This document shows positions 1-8,838 of a stretch of DNA of 64,000 nucleotides, in pieces (position 1 is the first letter of the stretch; the number at the start of each line of letters is the position of its first letter). Position numbers and translations under genes: made by a program. The notes below the pieces were generated by a model that did no database searches, was not told the DNA's origin, and saw only the letters and a list, made by a program, of their open reading frames with translations. The stretch comes from Cobetia sp. cqz5-12. Its GTDB lineage: Bacteria > Pseudomonadota > Gammaproteobacteria > Pseudomonadales > Halomonadaceae. The stretch covers positions 1,674,001 through 1,738,000 of the forward strand of contig NZ_CP044522.1 in the NCBI RefSeq assembly GCF_016495405.1. The letters run 5' to 3'.

Positions 1-1470
1 CGCGCCGCAGACCGCGATCTCGACTCGGCCATTCTGCGCCATCGGCAGATCGCTGTCGGCGAGGCGAGCCTGGGGGCGGGCAACGGCGCTGGCGCCCAGC
101 GGCAGCGCGAATTCCTTCTCGAGCAGCCGGGCGATGCTGAGCAGTTGCAGGTCTTCAAAGGCGGGCGCGAACAGTGTCACGCCGCCGGGCAGGCCCTGGC
201 TGTTGAAACCGACCGGTACGGCCAGTGCGCTCAGGTCCAGCAGGTTCATGAAGTTGGTCCAGGTGCCAAGCTCCGAATTGACCGCGATCGGTGCCTCGGC
301 CAGCTCCGCCTTGGTGGGTAGACGCGGCGTGGTCGGGGCCAGCATCACATCCACCTGCGCGAGCAGGGCATCGGCCTGACGGCGATATTCGGCCAGCTGA
401 TAGCGCGCATCGAAGGCATCCACCGCCAGCGGCGTGGCGCCGCCGAGGGTGATCTCGCGCGTGACCGGATGCAGGGCCTCGGGATTGCGCTCGATCAGCT
501 CGCGCACCGCGTGATAGCGCTCCGCCACCCACGGGCCTTCATACAGCAGACGCGCGGCGGCCAGTAGCGGGCTGCAATCCAGCTCGACCAGCTCGGCTCC
601 CAGTGCCTTGCACTGACGAATTGCCGCTTCCATGTAGCCGCTGTAATCGGCGTCGGTGTGCCACTGGGTACGCGGCGGCACGCCGATACGCAGGCCGGTA
701 AGGTCCGGCAGCACACCATAGGCCTGGCCGTGAACGGCGAAGTCATGCTCGCGCGCCCAGCGGTTGTCGGCATCGAACTGTGCGGTGACGGACAGCACGC
801 GCGCGGCATCATCACAGCCCAGCGCGAAGATCGAGATGGTATCCAGGGTCGCGCAGGCCGGGACCACGCCGCCCGCGCTGAGCAGGCCGAGGGTCGGCTT
901 CACGCCCACCAGATTGTTGAAACAGGCCGGCACACGACCGGAGCCCGCCGTGTCCGTGCCCAGCGCGAAGCTGACCTGGCCCTGGGCGGTGACGACGGCG
1001 GAGCCACTGCTGGAACCGCCCGGCACATAGGCGGGATCGAAGGCATTGGCCGGAGTACCGTAGACCGGCAGGGCGCGCTCACCGACCAGGCCGGTGGCAA
1101 ACTGATCAAGATTGGTCTTGCCCATCGGGATCGCGCCTGCCGCGATCAGCTGCTTGACCACGAAGGCGTCATCATCTGGCGTATAGGCGAATTCCGGGCA
1201 ACCGGCGGTGGTGGTGATGCCGGCGAGATCGATGTTGTCCTTGATCGCGAAGGGGATGCCGTAGAGCGGCAGTGACTCGGGCGCCACGGCGTCCAGACGC
1301 GCCAGATAGGGTTCCAGCTGATCTGCACTCAGGCGGGTGATCCAGGCGGCGTCTTGCTCGGGTTGTGCGGCCAGCAGTTCATTCACCAGCTGGCGTGGCG
1401 TCATCTCACCGGCCTGATAGGCCTTGCTCAGCGCCGTGATGCTCAGGTTGTGCGGGGTATGGGTCATCAT
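1..1470 (-). CDS. atzF: Allophanate hydrolase, amidase domain (3' end beyond window)
   Basis: Hydrolyses allophanate to ammonia and CO2 in the cytoplasm, the last step after the upstream carboxylase. 490 residues are visible of a protein usually near 600, so the C-terminal domain is cut by the window edge. The frame is open to base 1. The amidase-signature triad is present: Lys77 in GIPFAIKDN, cis-Ser153 in PGGSSSGSA and the Ser177 nucleophile in GTDTAGS. The start ATG shares one base with the TGA of the carboxylase (TGATG), so the two genes should be translationally coupled. If the operon degrades guanidine, its substrate comes from deiminated carboxyguanidine. Family identity is clear from the sequence; the substrate route is inferred from the operon. 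Confidence 0.93.
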   Translation of the reverse strand, partial: MMTHTPHNLSITALSKAYQAGEMTPRQLVNELLAAQPEQDAAWITRLSADQLEPYLARLDAVAPESLPLYGIPFAIKDNIDLAGITTTAGCPEFAYTPDDDAFVVKQLIAAGAIPMGKTNLDQFATGLVGERALPVYGTPANAFDPAYVPGGSSSGSAVVTAQGQVSFALGTDTAGSGRVPACFNNLVGVKPTLGLLSAGGVVPACATLDTISIFALGCDDAARVLSVTAQFDADNRWAREHDFAVHGQAYGVLPDLTGLRIGVPPRTQWHTDADYSGYMEAAIRQCKALGAELVELDCSPLLAAARLLYEGPWVAERYHAVRELIERNPEALHPVTREITLGGATPLAVDAFDARYQLAEYRRQADALLAQVDVMLAPTTPRLPTKAELAEAPIAVNSELGTWTNFMNLLDLSALAVPVGFNSQGLPGGVTLFAPAFEDLQLLSIARLLEKEFALPLGASAVARPQARLADSDLPMAQNGRVEIAVCGA

Positions 1471-4400
1471 CACAGCGTCTCCTCGGAAGACAGGGTCGAT
1501 TGGGCGTTGTCTGGTGCGCTGGCATCAGCGGGATCCGTGGTTTCCTCGGCGGTCGACAGCACGATCAGCGGCTGGCCGGGGGCGACACCGCTGCCTTCCT
1601 TGATCGGCAGGCGAACGACACGGCCTGCGGTGTGGGTGCGAATCTCGACTTCCATCTTCATCGACTCGACCAGCGCCACCACCTGGCCGGCCTCGACGAG
1701 ATCGCCCTCGGCGACCTCCAGCTTCCACAGGCTGCCGGTGACCGGTGTCTCGATGCCCAGCTCGTCATCGCTCAGGCTGTCGGCTTCCTGTACCTCGTTG
1801 ACCTGATCCTCGAAGGTGAACTGGCCGCGTGCATGCCAGTCGTCGATTTCCTGCTGGAAGGCGGCCTGACGACGTTCACGGAAGGCATCGGTCTCGGCCT
1901 GATGCTCGGCGATCTGCGCCTGGTAATCGGCGAGGCGAAAGCGCGTCTTCTCGATCTTGAGGTCGTAGCGTCCCTGAGGGTGATCACGACGGATCTGCTC
2001 GAGCGCCTCATGGCTGACCGGGTGGAAGCGCAGCTGATCGAACACGCGCAGCAGCCACGGGCTGGTGAAGTGTTCGGTGCGGCGATAGCGATTCCACATC
2101 TGCAGCGTGCGGCCGACGAACTGATAGCCGCCCGGACCTTCCATGCCGTAGACGCACAGATAGGCGCCACCGATGCCCACCGAGTTCTCGGCGGTCCAGG
2201 TGCGTGCCGGGTTGTACTTGGTGGTTACCAGGCGCTGGCGCGGGTCCAGCGGCGTGGCGACCGGCGCACCCAGATACACATCGCCGAGGCCCATCACCAG
2301 ATAGCGGGCGTTGAGCACCGTCTCGCGTACCGCCGCCTCATCCGCCAGACCATTGATGCGGCGAATGAATTCAAGATTGCTCGGGCACCAGGGGGCATCC
2401 GGGCGCACCGAGCGCTGGTACTTGTCGATGGCCTGTTGACACGCCGGGTCATCCCAGGACAGCGGCAGGTGTACGGTGCGCGCCTCGATCTCGATGTCCT
2501 CGACATCCTTGAGCGCGACTTCCGCCTGTTCGAGGTGCGTCATCAGTGTGGCGAGGGCAAGCTTGCGCGGATCGTAATGCAGCTGCAGCGAGCGGATGCC
2601 CGGTGTCATCTCCATCAGGCCGGGCAGCGGATGCTCCTTCAGCCACAGCATCCAGGCATGGGCGCGAAAGCGCAGCGCGATATCCAGCTCCATCTGGCCG
2701 AATTCGATCAGCAGGAAGTCATCCCCGGCGCGGCGATAGACGATCTGCTCGCCGCCTTGCTCGGCGCTCAGGTGCTTGAGCACCGGCGAGTCATCGGGGC
2801 GTGGGCGTTGCTCGGCGATGGCGCTCAGCGTGGTGCTGGTCGCCGCCAGAGGTGACTCCAGTGCGTCGAGCTTGCCACTGGCGAGGGCCGCGAGTACGGC
2901 GTCCTGCTGCACCTCAATGGCGCGGGCCTCATCCAGAGTCAGTGCGACGAAACGGATGCGATCGCCGGCGGCCAGCTGGCCCAGCTTCCAGCGTTCCGCG
3001 CGCACCACGGTGGCCGGACACACGAAACCGCCCAGTGACGGGCCGTCCGGGCCGAGGATGACCGGCATGTCGCCAGTGAAGTCGATGGTGCCGAAGGCGT
3101 AGGCGTTGTCGTGGATGTTGGAAGGGTGCAGACCGGCCTCGCCACCATCGGCACGCGCCCACTGCGGACGCGGGCCGATCAGGCGCACGCCGGTGCGGCT
3201 GGAGTTGTAATGCACTTCCCAGCGGTGGCCGAAGAAGGTGCTGATGTCGTCTTCGGTGAAGAAGTCCGGCGCACCGTGCGGGCCGTAGAGCACGCCGATC
3301 TGCCATTCGCGACCTGAGGTCTTGCCTTGCGCATTGTCGATAATGCCAGCGCCCTGCGGGATCAGCGCCTCGGGCAGCCGGGTCAGGGCGGGCTGGGGGC
3401 ACTCGGCGAGATCAGCCAGCGGCAGGGTGTCGCCACTGCGCAGGGCACGTCCGGCATGGCCGCCGAACTGGCCCAGGGTGAAGGTCGCGCGCGAGCCCAG
3501 ATACTGCGGGCAGTCGATGCCACCGGCGATCAGCAGATAGCTGCGCGCGCCGGCGGCGACCTTGCCCAGGCTCAGGGTGCTGCCAGCGGCGATCTCATGT
3601 ACCTGCCACAGGGCAAGCTCGTGAGTCGTGGTGTCATCGGAGCCGTCTTGCGGTGCTGAAACGGACAGCGTGGCGGGCAACGGCGCGCCGGCCAGCACCA
3701 CGCGCGTGGCGCGGTGGAAGTGCAGCGTCGGGCCGTTGAGGGTGATCTCGAGGCCTGCGGCATCGGCGGCGTTGCCCAGCAGCGCATTGCCGAGACGGAA
3801 GGCGTAGTCATCGAAGGGGCCGGAGGGCGGCACGCCCACATCCCAGTGGCCCTGGCGACCCGGCATGTCCTGCACGGTGGTCAGGGTACCGGGGACGATC
3901 ACTTCAAAGGTCGGTGCGGCCCACTCGAGACCTTCCAGCCAGCGGGTGTAGATCTCGACATTGCGGAAGCGCGGGTCTTCCAGCAGGTGTGACAGCCACT
4001 GGCGGTTGGTCTCGATGCCGTAGAGGCGAGAGGCGGCCAGTGCCCTGGAGAGATCGCCGCGCGCCTGCTCGCGGGTCGGGGCGTGCACCATCACCTTGGC
4101 CAGCATCGGGTCGAACCAGGCGGGGACCTCGAAGCCGGCCTCGATGGAATGATCCACCCGCAGCTGGCTGCCCTCGGCGAGGGCGGCGGTCACGGCGTCA
4201 TTGGCGAACTCCACCTCGGTGAGCAGGCCGCTGGAAGGGCGGAAGTCGTGCTGCGGGTTCTCGGCGTAGACGCGTGCTTGCATGGCGTGGCCGCGGGGCG
4301 TCAGCGGCGCGACCAGCTCGCGCAGGTTGCCCAGTTCGCCGGCGCCCAGCTTGAGCATCCAGGCGACGATGTCCACGCCCCACACCAGCTCCGTGACACC

Positions 4401-5291
4401 GTGCTCGACCTGCAGGCGCGTATTGACCTCCAGGAAGTAGAAGGCCTGACGCTCGGCGTCATAGATGAATTCGACGGTACCGGCACTGCGGTAATTGACG
4501 GCTTCGCCCAGGCGGATGGCGGTGGCGATCATGTCGTCGCGAACGCGCTCGGGCAGGTCGGGTGCCGGGCATTCCTCGATGACCTTCTGGTGGCGGCGCT
4601 GACTGGAGCAGTCGCGCTCGCCCAGCGCGATCACCGTGCCTTCACCATCCCCGAACAGCTGCACTTCCAGGTGACGGGCGCGGGCGATGTACGCCTCCAG
4701 GAAGACGCCGCCATCCCCGAAGTTGCGCTCGCCCAGACCCTTGACCGAATCGAAGGCACGGCTGAGGGAGGCGTCATCCTCACACACCTGCATGCCGATG
4801 CCGCCGCCGCCGGCGGTGGACTTGAGCATCACCGGATAGCCGATACGGGCGGCCTCGCTCAGTGCGCTCTCGACATCGTCCAGCAGGCCGGTACCGGGTA
4901 CCAGCGGCACGCCGGCGTTCTCGGCGATGGTGCGCGCTTCGTGCTTGAGGCCGAAGGCGTGGATCTGCTCGACGGTCGGGCCGAGGAAGACAAGGCCGGC
5001 AGCGTCACAGGCCTGGATGAAGCGGGTGTTCTCGGACAGGAAACCATAGCCCGGATGCACGGCCTGGGCGCCACTCTCGAGGGCGATGGCGATCAGCTTG
5101 TCGATGTCGAGATAGGTCTCGGCGGCGGCACCTTCACCGAGGCTGTAGGCGTCATCGGCCTCGCGCACGAAGGGGGATTCACGATCGGCTTCTGCGTAGA
5201 CGGCGACGCTCTGGACACCGAGGGCACGCAGCGTGCGCTGGATTCGGGTGGCGATGGCGCCACGGTTGGCAATCAGGACCTTGTGGAACAT
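1470..5291 (-). CDS. Biotin-dependent guanidine/urea carboxylase
   Basis: ATP- and biotin-dependent carboxylase of 1273 residues, full length for the urea carboxylase family. The order is a biotin carboxylase/ATP-grasp half (opens FHKVLIANRGAIATRI; glycine loop KSTAGGGGIGM; EVNTRLQVEHGVTE), KipA/KipI-like carboxyltransferase domains starting near PGTLTTVQDMPGRQGHW, and a C-terminal biotinyl domain with VESMKMEVE, whose Lys is the biotin site. The start at MFHKVL is preferred over a Met 38 codons upstream because GGAAGGA lies just before it and homology begins there. Homologues are usually called urea carboxylase. Members beside two DUF1989 genes under a guanidine-I riboswitch are known to prefer guanidine, so that is the likely substrate here; sequence alone does not settle it. 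Confidence 0.93.
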   Translation of the reverse strand: MFHKVLIANRGAIATRIQRTLRALGVQSVAVYAEADRESPFVREADDAYSLGEGAAAETYLDIDKLIAIALESGAQAVHPGYGFLSENTRFIQACDAAGLVFLGPTVEQIHAFGLKHEARTIAENAGVPLVPGTGLLDDVESALSEAARIGYPVMLKSTAGGGGIGMQVCEDDASLSRAFDSVKGLGERNFGDGGVFLEAYIARARHLEVQLFGDGEGTVIALGERDCSSQRRHQKVIEECPAPDLPERVRDDMIATAIRLGEAVNYRSAGTVEFIYDAERQAFYFLEVNTRLQVEHGVTELVWGVDIVAWMLKLGAGELGNLRELVAPLTPRGHAMQARVYAENPQHDFRPSSGLLTEVEFANDAVTAALAEGSQLRVDHSIEAGFEVPAWFDPMLAKVMVHAPTREQARGDLSRALAASRLYGIETNRQWLSHLLEDPRFRNVEIYTRWLEGLEWAAPTFEVIVPGTLTTVQDMPGRQGHWDVGVPPSGPFDDYAFRLGNALLGNAADAAGLEITLNGPTLHFHRATRVVLAGAPLPATLSVSAPQDGSDDTTTHELALWQVHEIAAGSTLSLGKVAAGARSYLLIAGGIDCPQYLGSRATFTLGQFGGHAGRALRSGDTLPLADLAECPQPALTRLPEALIPQGAGIIDNAQGKTSGREWQIGVLYGPHGAPDFFTEDDISTFFGHRWEVHYNSSRTGVRLIGPRPQWARADGGEAGLHPSNIHDNAYAFGTIDFTGDMPVILGPDGPSLGGFVCPATVVRAERWKLGQLAAGDRIRFVALTLDEARAIEVQQDAVLAALASGKLDALESPLAATSTTLSAIAEQRPRPDDSPVLKHLSAEQGGEQIVYRRAGDDFLLIEFGQMELDIALRFRAHAWMLWLKEHPLPGLMEMTPGIRSLQLHYDPRKLALATLMTHLEQAEVALKDVEDIEIEARTVHLPLSWDDPACQQAIDKYQRSVRPDAPWCPSNLEFIRRINGLADEAAVRETVLNARYLVMGLGDVYLGAPVATPLDPRQRLVTTKYNPARTWTAENSVGIGGAYLCVYGMEGPGGYQFVGRTLQMWNRYRRTEHFTSPWLLRVFDQLRFHPVSHEALEQIRRDHPQGRYDLKIEKTRFRLADYQAQIAEHQAETDAFRERRQAAFQQEIDDWHARGQFTFEDQVNEVQEADSLSDDELGIETPVTGSLWKLEVAEGDLVEAGQVVALVESMKMEVEIRTHTAGRVVRLPIKEGSGVAPGQPLIVLSTAEETTDPADASAPDNAQSTLSSEETL

Positions 5292-5490
5292 GACGGAGTC
5301 ATCCTTCCGGCGGCGGGTCGTCCCGCCTTCAAACTGTGAGCTGCCGGTCGTCCGGTAGCCGGGCAGAGCCTTGGGGGCTGACGAGTGATGCAAGAGAGAT
5401 GACATCGTCAGGTGTGGCTCGGCCGTTTCTTGTCGTATGCGTGTTCGAAAGCGTCGCTGTCAGCGCGGCGGCTCAGCTCAGCTCGGCGGC

Positions 5491-6201
5491 TCAGCCCAGC
5501 GGCGAGTCGCTGATGCGGATGGCAACCGGTGTCGGGTCGTAGCCGTTGCAGGGGTTGTTGAGCTGCGGGCAGTTGGAGAGCAGCACGTAGACGTCACGCT
5601 CGGCGACCATCTCGACGTACTTGCCCGGGGCGGACAGGCCATCCTCGAAGCTCAGGCCGCCATCGGCGGTGACCGGCACGTTCATGAAGAAGTTGATGTT
5701 GTGGCCGATGTCGCGCTTGGTCAGGTCGTACTTCGGGTAGCGGGCGATGGCCAGCATCCAGTTGTCACGACAGGAGTGCATATGGCGCTTCTCCAGGTCG
5801 TAACGCACGGTGTTGGACTCGCTGGAGCAGGCGCCACCCAGGGTGTCATGCCGGCCACAGGTATCGCCGGTGATGGTCAGCAGCGCACGGCCACGTGTGG
5901 AGTAGAGCACCGTGCCGGTGGTCAGGTAGACCTTGCCCTGCTCGCGCACGGTGTCCATCGCGCTGTAGCGCTCGGCGGTGTCGTCGGCCGAGAAGAACAG
6001 GGTGTCGGCGGCCTGATTGCCGTGCAGGTCGGTGATACGCAGGTGCTGGCCGGCGCGGACCAGGCCGATGAAGTGATCGCCGGCCTCGATGGTGCGCTCG
6101 AGTTCGCGCGGCTGCTCGGCCGGATCGGCGTAGCTCAGCGGGGCACCGTCCGTCGTGGCCGGGGCGTGGGCATGTGGGTGTTCGAGTGTCGAGGTGCACA
6201 T
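5491..6201 (-). CDS. DUF1989 protein, urea-carboxylase-associated protein 2 type (likely carboxyguanidine deiminase subunit)
   Basis: A 236-residue cytoplasmic protein of the urea-carboxylase-associated DUF1989 family. Family motifs include [32 protein letters not shown] and [12 protein letters not shown], rich in the Cys and His expected of a metal site. The start [10 protein letters not shown] is chosen over a Met eight codons upstream because AAGGACAT is well spaced before it. In guanidine-degrading bacteria two such proteins (CgdA/CgdB) form the deiminase that turns carboxyguanidine into allophanate, which fits a position between the transporter and the carboxylase. About 200 bp without a gene, containing a repeated CGGCTCAGC motif, separates it from the carboxylase. 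Family certain; the deiminase role is inferred. Confidence 0.9.
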   Translation of the reverse strand: MCTSTLEHPHAHAPATTDGAPLSYADPAEQPRELERTIEAGDHFIGLVRAGQHLRITDLHGNQAADTLFFSADDTAERYSAMDTVREQGKVYLTTGTVLYSTRGRALLTITGDTCGRHDTLGGACSSESNTVRYDLEKRHMHSCRDNWMLAIARYPKYDLTKRDIGHNINFFMNVPVTADGGLSFEDGLSAPGKYVEMVAERDVYVLLSNCPQLNNPCNGYDPTPVAIRISDSPLG

Positions 6202-6285
6202 GGGGATGTCCTTTGTCCTTGTCATCTGGGGCGTCGTTTGCCACTAGCCAGTCGGCGTGGCGTCCGTCTGCTGTCCAGGGGCGCC

Positions 6286-7044
6286 TCAGCCCGCCAGGTG
6301 ATAGAGCTGATTGTTGGCGAAGGCACGGGCGTTCTCGGGGCGCGACAGGTAGCAGGCGTCGTGCTCATCCATGGCCGTGGCCGTTCCGAAGGTCAGATCA
6401 ACGCCGCGCAGCGGATAGTCCTCGGCGGGGTCCAGCGGGTGCGGACAGGTGTGCAGCATGACGAGGGTGTCCATCTCGAAGCGCAGGGTGACGCTGTCGC
6501 CGGCGGCGCAGTGGTCGGTGACGTAGTGCAGATTGGCGTCTTCATCGGCGCGCACGCGGGAGAACAGGTTGAGGTTGGCGCACAGGTCGCGGTCGCCCAG
6601 TCCGTACTTGGCCATCTCGATCAGCAGGCTGTCGTGGCCGCTGGGCGTGAAGTCATTGAAGGCTTGCTGATAGGCCTTCTTGTGCCAGCCCTTGGCAGCG
6701 AAGTGCTGCTCCATCAGGTTGCCGCTGGCGCTGTCATGCCAGCCCAGATCGTCCTGGATGATGGAGGCGAAGATGCGGCCCATGTCGGAATACAGGCAGT
6801 GCCCCTCGGTAAGGCGGAAGGTGTGCTGACCCTTGAGAGTGTCCGGCAGATTGAGGCGCTCAAGCGTATCCAGCGGGTTGTACATCACCAGGCCGACATT
6901 GGCGTTGGCCTCGCGGGCGGTCAGCTTGAGTGCGCTGCCACGCGGCATGCGCATCGACCAGTGATGGCCGCCGGGCAGATGGGTCTGATACTTGGCGGTA
7001 AAGCTGGCGCGGGCGGTGGTTGCGGCATCAAGCGGTATGTTCAT
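6286..7044 (-). CDS. DUF1989 protein, urea-carboxylase-associated protein 1 type (likely carboxyguanidine deiminase subunit)
   Basis: A 252-residue paralogue of the next gene, matching urea-carboxylase-associated protein 1. It keeps the family pattern (DMGRIFASIIQDDLGWHDS, ANLNLFSRV, HTCPHPLDP), but the Cys/His spacing differs from the partner, as expected for a heteromer with one catalytic subunit. The start lies 17 bp inside the end of the ATPase gene and has a GGAGG site, so coupled translation is likely. The next DUF1989 gene starts 84 bp after its stop. Role inferred: with its partner, hydrolysis of the carboxyguanidine made by the carboxylase. Which of the two equals CgdA or CgdB I cannot say. 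Confidence 0.9.
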   Translation of the reverse strand: MNIPLDAATTARASFTAKYQTHLPGGHHWSMRMPRGSALKLTAREANANVGLVMYNPLDTLERLNLPDTLKGQHTFRLTEGHCLYSDMGRIFASIIQDDLGWHDSASGNLMEQHFAAKGWHKKAYQQAFNDFTPSGHDSLLIEMAKYGLGDRDLCANLNLFSRVRADEDANLHYVTDHCAAGDSVTLRFEMDTLVMLHTCPHPLDPAEDYPLRGVDLTFGTATAMDEHDACYLSRPENARAFANNQLYHLAG

Positions 7045-7909
7045 TGAATTGGCCTCCGGTGAGAGTGGCTTGGGGAACGGAGTGGGCTGGTGTCGTCAGC
7101 GTTTCGTGCTTGGGCGTCGGTTGGTCAGCGCCCGTTTGGACAGAGCCCTGCTGGCCAGAGCCCGGCTGCTGAGACGACGCCTTGGCCTTGCTACGCTCGG
7201 TGGGCAGGTCGTAGGTGATGGTCGAGCCATAGGCCTGCGGGGCCTGCGGGTCGACACGCACCTTGTCGAACACCCAGACGCGCGAGCCCAGCTCGAACGC
7301 TTCCTTGAGGTCATGGGTGATCATGAAGATGGTCAGTTGCTGCTCTTCCCACAGACGCAGGATGAGCTGGTGCATGTCCTTGCGGATGCCCGGGTCCAGA
7401 GCCCCGAACGGCTCATCCAGCAACAGGATGCGCGGCTTCATCATCAGCGCCTGGGCGATGGCGAGGCGCTGCTGCATGCCCCCGGACAGCTCATGCGGGT
7501 ACTTGTCCAGCGCATGGGACAGGCCGACTTCTGCCAGACGTTTCTCGGCGGCGACCCGTGCCTCGCGACGCTTGGCCCCGAACAGCTTGCCGGTCAGCGG
7601 GGCGCGCGCCAGCTCCTCGGCCATGATCACGTTGCCCAGCACCGTGAGGTGCGGGAAGACGGAATACTTCTGGAAGACGATGCCGCGGTCCGGGCCCGGC
7701 TCGGCGGGGATGGGCTTGCCGTCCAGCAGCAGCTCACCGCGCGAGACGCCCTCGGTGCCCAGCAGCAGCTTGAGGAAGGTGGTCTTGCCGCAGCCGGAGG
7801 CGCCGACCAGGGTGATGAATTCTCCGGCCTCGACGGTCAGGTTCATGCGTTCCAGCACGACCTGCTCACCGTAGTGCTTCTCGAGGCCCTTGGCGTGGAT
7901 CAGGCTCAT
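7028..7909 (-). CDS. ABC transporter ATP-binding protein (guanidine/urea uptake)
   Basis: ATPase subunit of a nitrate/taurine-type importer, 293 residues. Walker A is GASGCGKTT, the signature is LSGGMQQR and Walker B is ILLLDEP followed by the H-loop ITHD. The last 50 or so residues are a Gln/Ser/Gly-rich low-complexity tail that normal members lack and is probably disordered. The start overlaps the permease stop by 4 bp (ATGA) with a GAGGAGAG site. It belongs to the transporter set typical of urea-carboxylase loci. Substrate is inferred from context: guanidine or urea. Confidence 0.93.
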   Translation of the reverse strand: MSLIHAKGLEKHYGEQVVLERMNLTVEAGEFITLVGASGCGKTTFLKLLLGTEGVSRGELLLDGKPIPAEPGPDRGIVFQKYSVFPHLTVLGNVIMAEELARAPLTGKLFGAKRREARVAAEKRLAEVGLSHALDKYPHELSGGMQQRLAIAQALMMKPRILLLDEPFGALDPGIRKDMHQLILRLWEEQQLTIFMITHDLKEAFELGSRVWVFDKVRVDPQAPQAYGSTITYDLPTERSKAKASSQQPGSGQQGSVQTGADQPTPKHETLTTPAHSVPQATLTGGQFNEHTA

Positions 7910-8730
7910 GATTGGCTCTCCTCAGCGTGGTACCAGGGGAAGGCGCGAGTCGAGACGAGCACCAGCAGACGGTCGAGCAGGAAGGCCAGCAGCGTGATCC
8001 AGGCCACGTAGGGCAGGATGACGTCCATCGCCAGATAGCGGCGCACCAGGAAGATGCGATAGCCGAGGCCGTCCTGGGCGGCGATGGCTTCCGCGGCGAT
8101 CAGGAACAGCCAGGCGCTGCCGAGTGCCAGACGTGTGGCGCTGAGAAGGCGCGGGGTCAGCTGGGGCAGCAGGACGCGGGTCAGCACCTGCCAGGAGCTG
8201 GCGCCCAGCGTCTGGGCCTTGATCAGCTGCTCATCGGGCAGGCGCAGGGCCTGATTCTGCAGGTCGCGAATCAGGAAGGGCGTGATGCCGATGACGATCA
8301 GCGCAATCTTGGCCAGTTCACCCGTCCCGAAGGCGATGAACAGGATCGGCAGGATCGCCATCGGCGGAATCAGGGACAGCACGGTGATCAGCGGTGACAG
8401 CTTGGCGCGCAGCAGCGGCAGGCCGCCGGTGAGCAGGCCGACGCTCAGGCCGATCAGCGCACTGATCAGCACGCCGGCCAGCAGGCGTTCGAGGCTGGCG
8501 AAGGTGTCGGTCCACAGCGGCAGGTCGCCGGTGCGTACGTTGACCTCGGTGGCCAGCTTGGCGAAGGACTCGCCCATGGACGCGAAGGACGGCAGCAGGC
8601 GGTCGTTGGGGTTGTCGAGCAGTCGCTGGTTAGACTGCACGATGTAGAGGATGGCCAGCAGCGCGAAGGGCAGGCCACCGAGCAGCCAGCGGCCACCACG
8701 GGAGGGTGTCAGATTGATCAGGCGTTTCAT
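7906..8730 (-). CDS. ABC transporter permease (guanidine/urea uptake)
   Basis: Inner-membrane permease of 274 residues, BPD_transp_1 (SsuC/TauC) type. It has an N-terminal hydrophobic segment (LLGGLPFALLAILYIV), several further membrane spans and the ATPase-contact EAA-like loop around EQLIKAQTLGASSWQVLTRV. It is in the right length range and has GGAG before the ATG. It lies between the binding protein gene and the ATPase gene and overlaps the latter by ATGA. A 108-bp gap with a hairpin separates it from the binding protein gene, a usual way to make more binding protein than membrane subunits. Confidence 0.93.
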   Translation of the reverse strand: MKRLINLTPSRGGRWLLGGLPFALLAILYIVQSNQRLLDNPNDRLLPSFASMGESFAKLATEVNVRTGDLPLWTDTFASLERLLAGVLISALIGLSVGLLTGGLPLLRAKLSPLITVLSLIPPMAILPILFIAFGTGELAKIALIVIGITPFLIRDLQNQALRLPDEQLIKAQTLGASSWQVLTRVLLPQLTPRLLSATRLALGSAWLFLIAAEAIAAQDGLGYRIFLVRRYLAMDVILPYVAWITLLAFLLDRLLVLVSTRAFPWYHAEESQS

Positions 8731-8782
8731 GCGCGGGCTCCACGGGTGCGAACGAGGGTGCGGTCGAGGGAGGCGGTCGGTT

Positions 8783-8817
8783 CACCAGCCACAGAGACAG
8801 CTTTCCTGCGGCTGGTG
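8783..8817 (-). other. Intercistronic hairpin after the binding-protein gene
   Basis: CACCAGCC and GGCTGGTG form an 8-bp stem around an 19-base loop, between the binding protein and permease genes. No T-run follows in the direction of transcription, so it looks like an mRNA-stabilising or attenuating hairpin, not a full terminator. Confidence 0.45.
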
Positions 8818-8838
8818 TGTGGCATCCACCGCGTGGCG

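Noticed and set aside
4083..7047. Very long plus-strand open frames opposite the carboxylase and DUF1989 genes (418 and 536 codons)
   Set aside because: They are antisense frames kept open by GC-rich codon bias; no protein motifs, and the opposite strand has clear full-length families.
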